Shown here: positions 1 through 12,124 of the stretch, in pieces | How the letters are laid out: each line of letters opens with the position of its first letter | Position numbering within the stretch: position 1 is the first letter of the stretch | Assembly (NCBI GenBank): GCA_963575745.1 | Contig: CAUYUJ010003969.1 | Span: forward strand, 473,969 to 537,968 | From: Prorocentrum cordatum | Taxonomy: Eukaryota > Sar > Dinophyceae > Prorocentrales > Prorocentraceae | Direction: 5' to 3' | DNA: 64,000 bases | The notes under the pieces: generated by a model | The model's input: the letters and a program-made list of their open reading frames with translations, nothing else | What the model was told of the DNA's origin: nothing | Databases searched by the model: none | Program-made: the position numbers and the translations under genes

Positions 1-870
1 TTCCAAGGCCCTTGCATCCTTACCGCGCATCCTTATTATGCGCCTTGATTGTACTGTCGCACTAAGCAGTCGCTGACGAACGAGCCGAACTTGTGATCGT
101 TTTCTGATTTATTGTTTTGCTGATCGGTGCGGGTCCTCGCACCCCCTCCCCCCCCAAGAGTAGATCTCGGCTGTTTTTGGCGCCTATCGCAAGCTGGTGG
201 AGTCTTCCCATACAGGACGCACTGTTGCAAGCAGTCGCAGTAAGCAGAGGTCCGGAGCCAGATCCCCCGCCCCCCGTTCTGCCCAGTGTCCCCCCCCGGC
301 CCTTCAGAGAGGACGAACAGCTTCCCGATTTTACCCTTGCATCCTTGCCATTTCGGCCCATCACCAGCTTTCGCTCGCGACTTTCGCTGGCCAGCCGCGT
401 TCGGAGCCAGACCCCACCCCTCCCCCACCACTCCCTTCCGCCCAATGTCGAAACGCCGAAGAAGAAAGCGTTCGCCTTCATTCTCCACTTGAGGAACACG
501 TGCTCTGTCGGCTTCTGGGACCTGGGTTGGGACGCGGCCAGGTGGAGGAGGAGGAAGAGGAGCAGGAGGAGGAGGAGGAGGAGTAGGAGGAGGAGTCAAG
601 CTAGCCAGCTCGAGCGAGTCAAGCATGGCATGCCCAGCCCCACCCGCCCTCCCACAACATAAGAAGCAAAGCTGGCACAACTGGGGGCCGAAGTCACACC
701 GGCCAGCCGGTTTGGTACAGCTGATGCGCCGCGATGGCGGTTGCCGACGGGAACTGGCGAGCGCGTGTTGAATGCCGCGCACGCATTGCCAGACGAGTCG
801 AGAATGGCCCGGTACACCGCAGGAAGCCAGAGTTGGCCGGAGGAAACCCGACGGTCTGACAGGACACCCC
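1..870. other. GC-rich spacer, no gene recognised
   Basis: Several overlapping open frames exist on both strands but none shows a domain, a consistent start or a splice-like border. They contain long proline or arginine runs that come from C/G-rich DNA. A short GGA array lies near 546-590. Confidence 0.4.
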
Positions 871-875
871 AAAGC

Positions 876-1001
876 ATTTTTGTGAAAAAGCATTGGGTTT
901 TTGATGTTTTTATGTTGAAAATGCTTGCAAAAACACGGTGTTCGGTAGGATTCTGACATGAACGCGCGAGTGTGCTCTTTGTGGTATTTTTTGCACAGGA
1001 T
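876..1001 (+). repeat. Dispersed ~126-bp repeat, copy 1
   Basis: This AT-richer segment recurs at 1139-1264 with only a few substitutions and one- or two-base indels. Shared landmarks are the GCATTGGGTTTTTGATG stretch, TGTTCGGTAGGATTCTGACA and ACATGAACGCGCG. It differs in base composition from the GC-rich flanks, so it is probably a mobile or satellite-type repeat. No coding capacity was seen. Confidence 0.8.
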
Positions 1002-1138
1002 TCGCGGCCTGGGTGCATGACAAAGCATCGCGAGTGCACCGCGCGATGACGTGAAATCGCTGGATTTGACAGAATTCTTAAGATTCCTATGGTTTTCCTA
1101 TGATTTCAGCAAGAGAGCCCGGGCGGGAAATTTGTACA

Positions 1139-1264
1139 ATTTTTGTGAAAAAAGCATTGGGTTTTTGATGTTTTTATGTTGAAATGCTTGCAAACACACT
1201 GTGTTCGGTAGGATTCTGACATGAACGCGCGCGTGTGCTCTTTGTGGTGTTTTTTGCAATGGAT
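1139..1264 (+). repeat. Dispersed ~126-bp repeat, copy 2
   Basis: Second copy of the repeat at 876-1001, in the same orientation and 263 bp downstream. The two copies diverge abruptly at both ends, which marks the unit. Confidence 0.8.
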
Positions 1265-1329
1265 TATCGCCGTGGACGACAGGACGTCCATGTCGAGAGG
1301 AAAAAATAAGAAACATGTTGATTTTGTAT

Positions 1330-2235
<906 letters not shown>

Positions 2236-2868
2236 AAGTAATAGCTGTGGTAGTATGAGTAGGCGCAGGAGTAGGAGTAGGTGTAGGAGTATTAGTAGGA
2301 CTTGGAGTTGCAGTAGCAGCAGTAGTGGTAGCGGTGGTAGTCGTAGTATTAGAAGTGTTGGTAGTGCAGGTAGTATTGCTACTAGTTTGCGTATAAGTAC
2401 CATTGATCCTAGTAGTTATTGCTGTTGATTTTTTGTTTGTGGTGTCGAGCATGCTGTTACAATAGTAGTGGTTGTAGTCGTAGTATGCGTCGTTTTAGTA
2501 GTACTCATTTATACAAGTCCACAACTCACGTTGCCAGTGTATTACGATGTTCAGCACAATGAAAAATGAGGTTCGGACCCAATCCTGCATGTAGTTCTGG
2601 ACCTTGTAGTTCTTGAGCCGTAGACCTAAAGACGCTCCCAATCGGTACTGGTCAAGAGAGCCACCGCGGCGAAGGCTTACCCCGTCCGTCGACACTGCCC
2701 TTGGACCGCACGAGGCCCTCCATCGGGGCTCGTGCTGCAGCTGACCCAACTGTTGCTGGGCTTCCTCCTCCTGGTAATCCTCCTCCCAATTCTATGCGCG
2801 CTCCCCCTCCCAATGCGTGCCCCTCCCCCCTCCCCTCCGAAGCCCTTTTTGGCTTGATCTCGCTTCAG
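2236..2868 (+). other. Upstream region / probable intron end of the next gene
   Basis: No coding segment is recognised. From about 2757 the plus strand becomes pyrimidine-rich and ends at TCTCGCTTCAG (AG at 2867-2868), immediately before a long coding-like frame. That is the form of a 3' splice site or a trans-splice acceptor. Inferred from sequence only. Confidence 0.4.
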
Positions 2869-5399
2869 GGGCAAGTTGCAACAGAAGTGTTGGCAGAATG
2901 CAAACGCCTCGCCTGCTGTGCACACCACCGACGGGTCCTGGGACCCCACCGGAGAGGATCAGCGGCTAGCTGAGGAGTTGTCCGGCGACCTCCCCGACTT
3001 GGACGCGGTGCTTGAGCCCGTTGCGGACAGCCTCAGTTTGCAGGCCCACGACGACAGCCTGGTGACCATCGGCTTGGCGAAGGTCGAGCAGGAGAAGGAC
3101 GGAGAGGGCGCGAACGGCGAGGACTTCCAGGACGGCCTGTTCGAGGGCCCAGGTGCGTCAAGGGATGGGAAGGAGACTGGCCCGACCTTAGAGCAGCCAA
3201 CTCGCCGTCGGGCCACGCTCCTGACCAAGGTTATCTACAATCAGTTGGCCTTGGCCGACGCGAATGCCCCCCCCCCCCCCCCCCCCAGTCTCTAATGAGG
3301 ACGACGTGGCTCGGCCAGCCGACGGAGATGAAGGTGGCGTGGCGCCGCCAGTTGCGCAGCCCCAAGGGTGCGTCGAGGAGTCGAGTGGGATCGACATTCA
3401 CGGGCTTCCTCTGCAGGACATGTCGCCGAGCTGCCGCTTCCCCGCTGGGCGGGAGTTTGTCTCCGTCGCTCGAATGCGCAACGCGGTGAACGCCTACGTG
3501 GACCGCGTGGCCAAAGAGGGGTGGCTCCAAGATTACAAGTTGGGCACGATGCAGGCATTGGAGAGAAGGTTGAAGAATCACCGCGAAGCGATCGTCGGCA
3601 AGGTGGCGTACTCTGTGCAAGTTGCGTATAAGCAGGTGTGTGCGAGGATCAACGCTTCCATTTCTCTTCACAAGTGCCCCAAGCATTGGCTGGGCACCCA
3701 GGACGACGCGAACCTCGTCAACACCTTGGACCACTTCGGAATCCAGGTGGCGTACTTGGCCTCTAAGGGACTCCCCTTGGCAGAGGACCTGACGGTCATC
3801 TTTGTGCACAGCGTCTTCCAGGCTTATATCAAGAAGCACAACAAGGTCTCGACCGCGATCGAAAACCCGAGCATGGTCATCTTCGACTTGATGCGCCGAC
3901 GCCCCGAGGAGGCAGCGCAAGATAAGGAGCCGGAGCATCCCGCCAATGTCGAAGTCACAGAGGAGCGCGACGAACCCGCCGAAAAGAATGCGAAGAAGGC
4001 GACGAAGCAGAAGGATACCGTGGTCGAGCTCTCAACTAAGGTGCAGATTGGTGTCAGTGCCAAGTACCACATGGCCTACATGGTCGCGGAGGCGATGCGG
4101 TCTTACCTCTACAGCCCCCCCGATACGTGCCTGGAACTCAAGAAGACGGCCGACGAGTTCGTGACCGAGATCAGCACCGTCGCGCATGCGCGGGCTCGCG
4201 CGATGGAGCCACTCACTGGTGACAACGACGACGACGAAAGCATTGTCTTCACTCGAGTGCTCGGGGCCATCGGCAGCATCGCGAAGTGCTGCAGCGCCGC
4301 AGAGAGTGAGCGGCCCACGTCGGTGACGGTACGAGATGCCAGGAAGACAGTCCTGGAGCAGACGAGGCAGTCAGGCCAAACGCCTTCAGCAGAGCTCGCG
4401 CGAACCATGATCGCATACAAGGTCCCGAAGGACGCCGCGGAGGTGCCCCGCTTGCACGTCGCACGAAATGTGGAGGACGAGGCCGCGTCGAAGTCTTTCA
4501 CCAGCGCCGCGGCCGCTTTCGAGTCTGACTTTCAAGATGCCTTCGATGACCTGGAGAACTGGGTTGTGTCTAAAGCGACGGGGGCTTCCACCTCCATCAA
4601 TGGCCAAGTCGCTTTCATGGGCAAGCTGTTCGCTGGGGCTATGCTCTCCTTGCACAAGTGGTCGGCATCCGCCTTGGCCGACAACGAGAAGTTGCTGATT
4701 GACGCGGCGCAGAACTCCGAATCCACCATCGACGCGAGCTTGTGCGCAGTGGTCCGCACTTTCGGCGTGACGGTCTCGGTCCAGTGCGACGGCCTCGGCA
4801 AACACATCGAGACCCTGACGAAGTCGCGGCTCGCGGTGCCTACGGAGGAGAGCACCTCGCAGGAGGGTGCAAGCGTGGCGCTTACAACGGCCGCGGCGGA
4901 GGCCCGCTCGGGATCCTTCAGTGTCTTGGCGATCTTGGGCGAGTTCCGCGACGGCATGATCGGCTTCGGAGCTACGCTGGGAGATATGTGGAAGCGCTTG
5001 CGCACGTGCGAGGCGGCCTTGAATGAGAGGAGCTGCCCAGGTGCGACCAGCGAGCGGCCCCAGAGCGAGCAGAAGAACAACATGTCCTTCCAGGCCCGCT
5101 TGGACTCCACCATCAAGGGGCTCACTGACATGATCGATTGCGTCAACTCCGCGGCGACTCTGGCGCTGATTTTCTCGGGGCAGCACGTCGACAGGAACAT
5201 GTCCGAGAGGGTCATCAGCATGGCCAAGCACGTGCACAATATGAAGCACGACCCCGTCGTCTTCGATGTTACGAGCGCCGCCACGAACGATGAGCTGGTC
5301 GCGAAGGTCTGGAGCGACTTCCAGCGGTTCATGGATGATGTAGGCGTGATTGGGAGTGCCGCCGTGCGACACGTGCCGTTGGCAATCTCACTTAGGTGA
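2869..5399 (+). CDS. Large hypothetical protein, ~840 aa, frame broken at a C20 run
   Basis: Not recognised. Two open frames, 2869-3295 and 3264-5399, meet in a run of 20 C at 3267-3286; the run codes a Pro stretch in either frame. The upstream part is acidic (SGDLPDLDAVLEPVADSL). The downstream part (~700 residues) is Ala/Val/Lys-rich and helical-looking, with a charged linker (EEAAQDKEPEHPANVEVTEE) near its residue 220, no membrane segment and no known motif. One base fewer in the C run would join the frames, so a length polymorphism or base-call error is likely. There is no ATG at the upstream end. The frame opens just after a pyrimidine tract and AG, so this may be an internal exon or a trans-spliced 5' end. 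The stop is at 5397-5399. The ATG at 3264 lies inside the junction and is unlikely to be the true start. Confidence 0.6.
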
Positions 5400-5486
5400 G
5401 CTCCCCCACCCAGCCCGCATCCACATCATGTGACATATGTGGTCCCCCATCCTGAAGTGAGATTGTCAAATGCACACGTCGCGCAG

Positions 5487-6056
5487 TGCCACTGCCGACG
5501 CGATACCTCGAAGGGGGCACCCCTTTACACGGCCGTGGCGGACGAGTTTACAATGGCGAAGCTTTCGCATATCGGAACGAGGGTATCTTTCTCTCTGGGT
5601 GATGCGCAGCAGAAGTTGGCTACCCAGTCGGGCGATTTCGACGCGATCAATGTGGTGGTTCGGTCGGTGGACTCTTACGGGGAGTTCGTCAGAGTTCAGC
5701 TCGAGCTCGATGGCGATTCCAGCGTCACCATGGCCGCTCTGACAGCCGCGCAGCGCAGCGTCGCCCTGGGGGAGTTGAAGGAGTTCATTTCGGCAAGCGG
5801 CCTTGCCGCTGTCGCTCTTCCCGAAGTCACTTGCACTTCGGACCCTCTCGGGCTGCGCATGAAGGCCGACCAGGCCATGTTGCACCTGTCCGTGGTGACC
5901 TCGACCAACGACCTTGGCGCCCTTTGCGCCTTTCTGCACGACGAGCTCTTCAAGGAGGGTGGCTACCAGAAGGCGCCCTCGAAGGATGACGCGTTCAAGA
6001 CGTTGAGCGGCCTGCAGAGGCTTGTGTCGGATGTGCTCATGGCGCTCGACCCCTCC
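5487..6056 (+). CDS. Hypothetical protein, N-terminal part
   Basis: Not recognised. The frame opens upstream of its first ATG (5553), and residues before that ATG (GAPLYTAVADEF) look coding. An AG at 5485-5486 after GTCGCGC could be a splice acceptor. It encodes about 190 residues of mixed alpha/beta character (INVVVRSVDSYGEFVRVQLE), with no motif I know. It lies about 90-150 bp after the 2869-5399 gene, on the same strand and in the same frame, with similar codon use, so both may be parts of one gene. A GT at 5396-5397 resembles a donor, but its phase does not fit the 5487 acceptor. The frame moves by one base near 6050-6056 (GACCCCTCC) into the next segment. Confidence 0.45.
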
Positions 6057-6490
6057 TCAACTCGGATGCGTCGCTTGAGCTCGAGAAGGCTGGATGGCAG
6101 TGCCCTCTCTCGTTTCAGAGCACCCGCCGCTGGACGTGGCTGGTCGCGGTCTTCTCCAAGAAGTGCCAGGGCAGGATTCTCACAATTTCAACCCACATCG
6201 TCATGGCGTCCTCGGACGCGTGCAAGGCGACATGCCCGGACTGGGGCGCCACGGTCAACCCTGGCGGCAGGCTCGACTTAAAGATGCTGGGCGCCATATT
6301 CGGCAGCGAGAAGAAGCTCGAGAAGGTGGTGTGCGCCTACAACGCCCTGCACAAGGACCTCAGCCCCACGTCCGCGGCTGCGCAGATGATGGAGGTGACG
6401 CCGCGGGCGCAGGGCAATGACATCGCAAGCGCCTGCGTCGCTACGGCCATGGCGACGCTGGCCTCGCGGAGTTGCGAAGGGATCATTCAG
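6056..6490 (+). CDS. Hypothetical protein, continuation after a one-base slip
   Basis: This frame begins with coding-like sequence (LNSDASLELEKAGWQCPLSF, then RRWTWLVAVFSKKCQGRILT) that overlaps the dying end of the preceding frame, so it continues the same protein. It includes GGRLDLKMLGAIFGSEKKLE and AQGNDIASACVATAMATLAS. After about 6490 the sequence turns into a pyrimidine-rich stretch ending CCGCCAG (near 6600) and a second AG at 6675-6676 (CGCTAG), which looks like an intron. The donor is not obvious. The function is unknown. Confidence 0.45.
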
Positions 6491-6676
6491 CATTCGCCCC
6501 CCGTTCGAACCCCGCTCGCCGTTCGCCTCAACACCTTACCTTTCGCCTCCTCACAACCCTCTCCCCCCCCTCACTCGTGCTCCTCCCGCTCGCCGCCAGA
6601 TCCTGGCCTGACGGGGGCAATGCCAGCTGGGGAGTTGGAGCCGTGAGTGCAGAGTGATCTTTTGCAGCTTCGCTAG

Positions 6677-7101
6677 GTGAAGGCTTCCCAAGTTGCGATC
6701 GTGATCAAGGCTACGGACATCTCGATGAATATGCAGGACAGCCCTGCAGGCCCGAGCTTGGCCGACGCCTTCGTGAAGGCCAACAAGTCCCGAAGAACGA
6801 GGATATTCCAGCGTGCGCGCGGGGCGAGTCGATGGCGGCTTTGAAGTCGCCAGCGTCGGCCGAGGCAGCGGGCGCGGCGCCCTCGGCGCCTGTGAGCGAG
6901 AAGGGTGAGAAGCGCTCTCCGTCGCAGGGCTCTAGCTCACGCGCGCCTTGCCCGAAGAAGGCCGCCTCTGTCGTTTCTGGCCCTTCTAGCGGGGCGAAGG
7001 CCGCTGCCCCTGCGGCCGAGCGCGGTGGCGTCAAGCGCGAGGCCAGCCCTGATCAGGGCAACGCGCCGCGCCGCGGCCTCAAGCGTGTTCGCCCCTTTTA
7101 G
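6677..7101 (+). CDS. Hypothetical protein, basic C-terminal exon candidate
   Basis: Probable last exon of the same gene. From 6677 the frame reads VKASQVAIVIKATDISMNMQ. It then slips by one base at the CCC near 6788-6790 into a frame that runs to a stop at 7099-7101. The tail is Ala/Ser/Pro-rich and basic (AERGGVKREASPDQG, then RRGLKRVRPF), like a nuclear targeting or nucleic-acid-binding tail. Whether the slips are sequencing errors, introns or decay cannot be told from the DNA alone. Confidence 0.35.
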
Positions 7102-7793
7102 GCGACCCTGCTCGATGGTGGGGTGGGGTAGGCCGGGACCTGGTGATGTTCTTCCGCCCCCCTCTCCATGTCCTCTTCCTCCTCCGTGGAATCCCTCTCA
7201 AGTGCCTCCCTTCTTGTTCCCATGTGTTTCCACCTCCCTCCTCCCTGTTCCTCCCCCCCCTCCCTCGTCCTCCTCCTCGACTTCCCCCTCCTCTTCTTCG
7301 TGCTCGTCTCTGTCCTTCGGGTGGGGGCTGGCCAGGCTGAGAGTGTCACAGGGTGAAGGAGGGTAAACTTCGCTGTGCGTGCCTCTTTGGAGGCAATGTT
7401 TGCTGCCTCGGCTGGAGTTATACTGCGCGCAGTGACGTGGCCAGCGAGGCCTACGAGATGCCAGGCGGCGGGAGATGGCCGCATGACAACGAAGATCTCT
7501 TCTGGCGTCGCCACGGCTGGATCCGCTGCCTCCCACTCGTCATCGTCGTCGTCGTCGTCGTTATCGTCGTCGTCACCGTCATCGTCGTCGACCGTCGTCT
7601 TGCGCAATCCGCAGACGAATCTCGATCGTCGTCGTTCGGGGGGGTCGGGGTAGCAGACGACGCTCAGGACGGCGAGGACAACAACGATGATGAGGAGCGG
7701 GATGGGGGGGCAGGAGGACGGGCAGGAGGGGGGGGCGGGGAACGGGAATGATGGCGATGCGTCTGCGGTTGGGGAGGGCGTAGGCAAAGGCAA
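7098..7793 (-). CDS. Possible single-pass membrane protein with poly-Asp segment
   Basis: A minus-strand frame of 231 residues converges with the preceding gene. After a Pro/Ser-rich start it has one strong hydrophobic stretch (IPLLIIVVVLAVLSVVCY), a basic cluster, an Asp run coded by a CGT/TCG microsatellite (7540-7590), then coding-like sequence (EWEAADPAVATPEEIFVVM). The first codon is TTG, not ATG, so the N-terminus is uncertain, and the C-terminal third is low-complexity Glu/Arg. Plus-strand frames overlap it. It could be an accidental frame. Confidence 0.25.
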   Translation of the reverse strand: MPLPTPSPTADASPSFPFPAPPSCPSSCPPIPLLIIVVVLAVLSVVCYPDPPERRRSRFVCGLRKTTVDDDDGDDDDNDDDDDDDEWEAADPAVATPEEIFVVMRPSPAAWHLVGLAGHVTARSITPAEAANIASKEARTAKFTLLHPVTLSAWPAPTRRTETSTKKRRGKSRRRTREGGEEQGGGRWKHMGTRREALERDSTEEEEDMERGAEEHHQVPAYPTPPSSRVA

Positions 7794-7799
7794 TGGGCA

Positions 7800-8700
7800 T
7801 GACCCTCCTCCTTCTCCTTGTTCCTCCCTTTGACCTCATCCTTCCTGCCTCCCTCCATTATACCGCCGTCCTCACGACTTGTCGTTGGTCTTCAAGTTTT
7901 ACGTGCTGCGCCAATCCCGCGAGAGAAGCACGTGATATATACCCCCTAAGGGCGGCGCGATCGAAGACGCAGCGAGCGGATATCGATAGCTTCGGGCATA
8001 CACGTTGGGTGCTACTCTGGCAAGTGAGAGCGAGCAGTGCCAACATGACTCATCGAGCCGAAGTTGAGGGGGCGAGGCCTCGCACCAAGATGATCTTTAC
8101 GAACCAAGTCGCGTTGGGGCCGTGGGGGCCGACATGACTTGACGTTGCCCCCCCCCCCCCCCCCCCCAGCACCCCCCGCACCACCAGACCCCCCCCCCCC
8201 CCCCCCCCCACCCCCACACGGACCCAACTCAGGGGGCGCTTTTGTCCGGGATCTCGATGTCTCTGTAACGGGCATCGAGGAGCCAGAGGTTCCAGAAAGG
8301 ATTCGAGGAGCGTCTTGGGGATCTGGGACAACGTAGGCAGCGCATGGATCTCGGGGCGAGAGGCTGCCCAGCAGCTCGAGTGGCAGCCGGTTCGTCTTGG
8401 GGCGCCTGCGCGTGGGCCGGCAGTTCTCACCTGGCCAGTGGGTCTACGTCTACCGGTGCTTGACTTCTTCCAACAGATCGCATTCGCTGCAGAGAGATAG
8501 GTGGACAGGGCCCAGGGTTGTGGTTTTCCTGTCTGGTGGCCCCGGGGGAACCGCGTGGGTCGCCATGCGGACGCGGCTCCTAAAATGCTCGGCCGAACAA
8601 GTTCGCTCGGCCACGAGGGTTGAGACTCTTGGGGCGCAGTTATGGGGCAGCTCTACCTTCAACGGACTGATCGAGGGGCGAGATTCGAAACCCAGCGAAG
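7800..8700. other. Spacer with poly-C tracts
   Basis: No supported gene. Two long C runs, about 8147-8167 and 8188-8209, produce the poly-Pro and poly-Gly frames seen on the two strands. Confidence 0.5.
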
Positions 8701-9448
8701 CGATCTGGCGCTGTCGACGTGGCCGCTGAGGGCCCGCCCCCCCCGGAGGCTTTTGATTTTCCCGAGGCTGCGGCGGGGCCGCCGCCTGACCCAGCGGCCC
8801 GAGCGGTTTCAAGTGGAGCCGCAGTTGCGGCCCCGGAGCCGACGGGCGAGCCGCCCGCCGCCCTGCGCCGGGCTCTGGGCGCCCCCCCGCTTCCGAGGCA
8901 GCCCCAGGACCTTGCCTGGAGGGCGAGCGACGCAGGCCCCCGGGCCCGCGCCGACGGTGGCCCCCTCCGAGCCCTCGATGTCTCGATTGGTTTCCCTTGA
9001 TTCGAGAGCGGCCCCGCTGTCTGACGCCGAGACGGCCCGTCGGGCCGCTGTGCGGCCTTCAGATTTCGAGGGGGCACCCGGCGAGCCTCCGGCTCAGAGG
9101 CCCCGCCTCGCCCCCATCGAGGGAGCTAACCCCCCCGAGTCGACGGTGGCTCGAGGCATTCGGGAATTTGAGGCCGCCGGCCAGGGCGGGCCCGCAGTCC
9201 TGCCGAGTGCTCCCAGTCCGGACATGGTCCCCGCTCTGCCGAGTGCGCCGCTGTCAGCTGAGGTGCCTCGATCGTCTCGCATTGGCTCCGGGCGGAGCAT
9301 CTCCGTGCCCGGGGCCAAACTTTGTGCCCCTGCCCCCGCGGGTCGCGAGGGCGTCTCGGGGGCCGGGGCTCGAAGTCGCTCCGGGGCCCGGGGCCCCGGG
9401 CCCGATGGGTTCCCCAGAGGCCGCCAGGATCTTAATTTAAGAACGTGA
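8700..9448 (+). CDS. Low-complexity Ala/Pro/Ser-rich coding candidate
   Basis: Two overlapping plus-strand frames, about 8719-9000 and about 8900-9448, each look compositionally coherent (PEAAAGPPPDPAARAVSSG in the first; SRAAPLSDAETARRAAVRPS in the second). They would be continuous if the C run near 8882-8888 carries an indel. There are no known motifs. The stop at 9446-9448 is followed by an AT-richer stretch (9425-9540). GC content is high enough that open frames are expected by chance, hence low confidence. Confidence 0.25.
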
Positions 9449-11286
9449 TGTTTGCTATTAGTTTGTTTTAGTATACCATGCTGGTTTAGGAGGGTTTTGC
9501 CATATTCGATCGTTTCCATGTAACTATCGAAATACTGCGCGCGACGACGTTCGACGCTCTTTGCGAGGATCTCGAGAATTCTCCAGGGGCCAGCGGGTGA
9601 CCCGCGATTTCTCGGGCTGGCGGCAAAGAAGATAGCTGCCCGACACGCGCGGCAATCTACAGAGCAAGCCTTCCCGGCCGCTAGTTTGAGCCAGTTGGGG
9701 CCGCCTGTTGGCCCCTGAAGAATTCTCTGTAAAAGAAAATCCTCGCATTGAGCGTGGAACGGCCTCGCGTGCAACAATCGGTAAGGGCCGAAAGATGCCG
9801 CTTGATAGCAATAGAATTATGAGCACGAGCATCGATCGGATCGGCGGCGCTTCGCCCAATCTCGGGCCGACGAGATCGACTGGTAGGAGGGCTGGAGGAA
9901 GGGGGGGCGGGTGGGGGGCAGCGGGGCAGCGATGCGATTGCAAGAAGAAGAAGACGCGTTGCACGCGAGGTGCATGAGGATTTCACATGCACTGGCATTC
10001 ACGCGAATGCGGGCATATGCGTTCTCCGAAGGGCTTCCACAAAGGCTGGGGAAACACATGGCCCAATAGCGCGGCACATCCTGAAGGCAGGGGGCGGCGG
10101 TGATTCGCTGTGGGCGCATTCGATCATCACAGTGCGATTACCACGGCCCTCGCACTCATCATCCCAGCTCCATTCCTCCATCCCACCATCCCGTCCACGC
10201 TGCGCTCATATATCCAGGCGGCTGTGGCAGCCATGGCTGGCTGGGCAAGTCTTCTGGGTGGCTCGGGCGCGGGCGAAGTCTGCTGGCTGGCTAGTCATAA
10301 CACGCGTGTTATTATGAAATGCATCGCGTGCGTGCGTGTGACGTGCGTTGGCGTGCTGCCAGTTGCAGTCATATATATATACATATACATGTATACACAT
10401 AACTATACACATATACAGCGCCGCGTGCACGGTGTGTCTAGCGCGTCTGCGCTATGAACTCTGCGGCAGCTTCGCAAAACACCGAGGGGTATTCTTTGGG
10501 CGAGGCCTGATCTTCGGTCTTATTGACCCAAGCTCTGGTCTTCCATCCCGCGGCAGCCTTTCCATCTGCGCCCGCCCGAGCACGGTTTGAAACACGCGGG
10601 CCTAACGTCGCTGGGGGGGGCGCGGGGGCCCGAAGCAGAAAGAGAACGCGACGCGCCCCTCTTGGAAGCACCGATGTGCATACGAGCAGCAGACAGAGAG
10701 CGAGCGGTAAAAAGAGCAAGCGGCTTAAAACTTGCCCAGCCGAAGAATGCGAGGTACGTTGTCAGTTTGCCGGCGTTAATCAGGTTCGGGCCGGCCTGCA
10801 AGGAGCGGCCGCGAACGGGCGGCGTCGACGGGGGTGGGCAAGATGAGAGATCGGGCCGAGGCGGGGCGCAGAAGGAACGGGCGGAGAGGGGCAGGGGGGG
10901 AGATGAGAGAGCAATAGGGAGAGAGAAGGAGTGAGAGAGAACAAGAGAGATGGGGAACCGACGTTGCCAGAAGGACAGAGTACGACGTCAAGGGGGCATC
11001 TGGGGCGGGCGGGGCGCCGATGCTTGAAAGGGGGCGACGCGAAACAGTGCAGCATCTCCCAGCCATGATACCGATGGGGGACACATGCGCGTGCGCCCCC
11101 CATCGGTATCGCGCTGAATTCCGGGCCCAGTTGGCGCAGCCACGGCGCCCGTGGCAAGCTCTCGGCCAGGCGCGGCCGAAGGTGAAATCTCACCAGCCCT
11201 CTGGGCGCAGGTGGTTTAGGGTGTTTCCCCTTTCAACCCTCATTCTCCTCATCGGGAGTGGTTTGCCCCCCCCTGCGCCCCCTGCT
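9449..11286. other. Intergenic region, no gene recognised
   Basis: Both strands were read; the frames lack motifs. It contains a short AT/AC-rich stretch (about 10369-10422, ATATATAC type). Confidence 0.4.
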
Positions 11287-11298
11287 TGACCTGGGCGC

Positions 11299-11878
11299 TT
11301 CGCGCACACACACGCACGCGCGCGCGCGCACACGCGCGCGCACGCGCGCACGCACGCACACACGCACACACACACGCACACACACACACACGCACACACA
11401 NNNNNNNNNNNNNNNNNNNNNNNNNNNNNNNNNNNNNNNNNNNNNNNNNNNNNNNNNNNNNNNNNNNNNNNNNNNNNNNNNNNNNNNNNNNNNNNNNNNN
11501 ACGCACACACGCACACACGCACACACGCACACACGCACACACGCACACACGCACACACGCACACACGCACACACGCACACACGCACACACGCACACACGC
11601 ACACACGCACACACGCACACACGCACACACGCACACACGCACACACGCACACACGAACACACGCACACACGCACACACGCACACACGCACACACGCACAC
11701 ACGCACACACGCACACACGCACACACGCACACACGCACACACGCACACACGCACACACGCAAACACGCACACACGCACACACGCACACACGCACACACGC
11801 ACACACGCACACACGCACACACGCACACACGCACACACACACACGCACGCACGCACGCACGCACGCACGCACGAACAC

Positions 11879-11931
<53 letters not shown>

Positions 11932-12124
11932 AACGCACACACACACACACACACGCACACACGCACACACGCACACACGCACACACGCACACACGCACAC
12001 ACGCACACACGCACACACGCACACACACACACACTCACTTTACCAACCCCCGGCGCAGAGGCGACTCCAGCGCGAGTAAAGCAGCGGGACGCACACGCAC
12101 ACACACACACACAAACACAAACAC
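11299..12124. repeat. (CA)n/(CACG)n array with assembly gap
   Basis: About 0.8 kb of ACACACGC-type dinucleotide/tetranucleotide repeat, much of it a regular 8-bp unit ACACACGC. The assembly has 100 N at 11401-11500, a default-size gap, so the true array length is unknown. All long Cys/Val and Thr/His frames here are artefacts. Confidence 0.97.

Noticed and set aside
5396-5486. GT-AG intron joining the 2869-5399 and 5487-6056 coding parts
   Set aside because: The donor AG|GTGAGC looks good, but using it with the AG at 5485-5486 puts the second part in the wrong frame.
11299-12124. Very long frames of Cys/Val and Thr/His on both strands
   Set aside because: They are translations of the CA/CACG microsatellite and run through the N gap.
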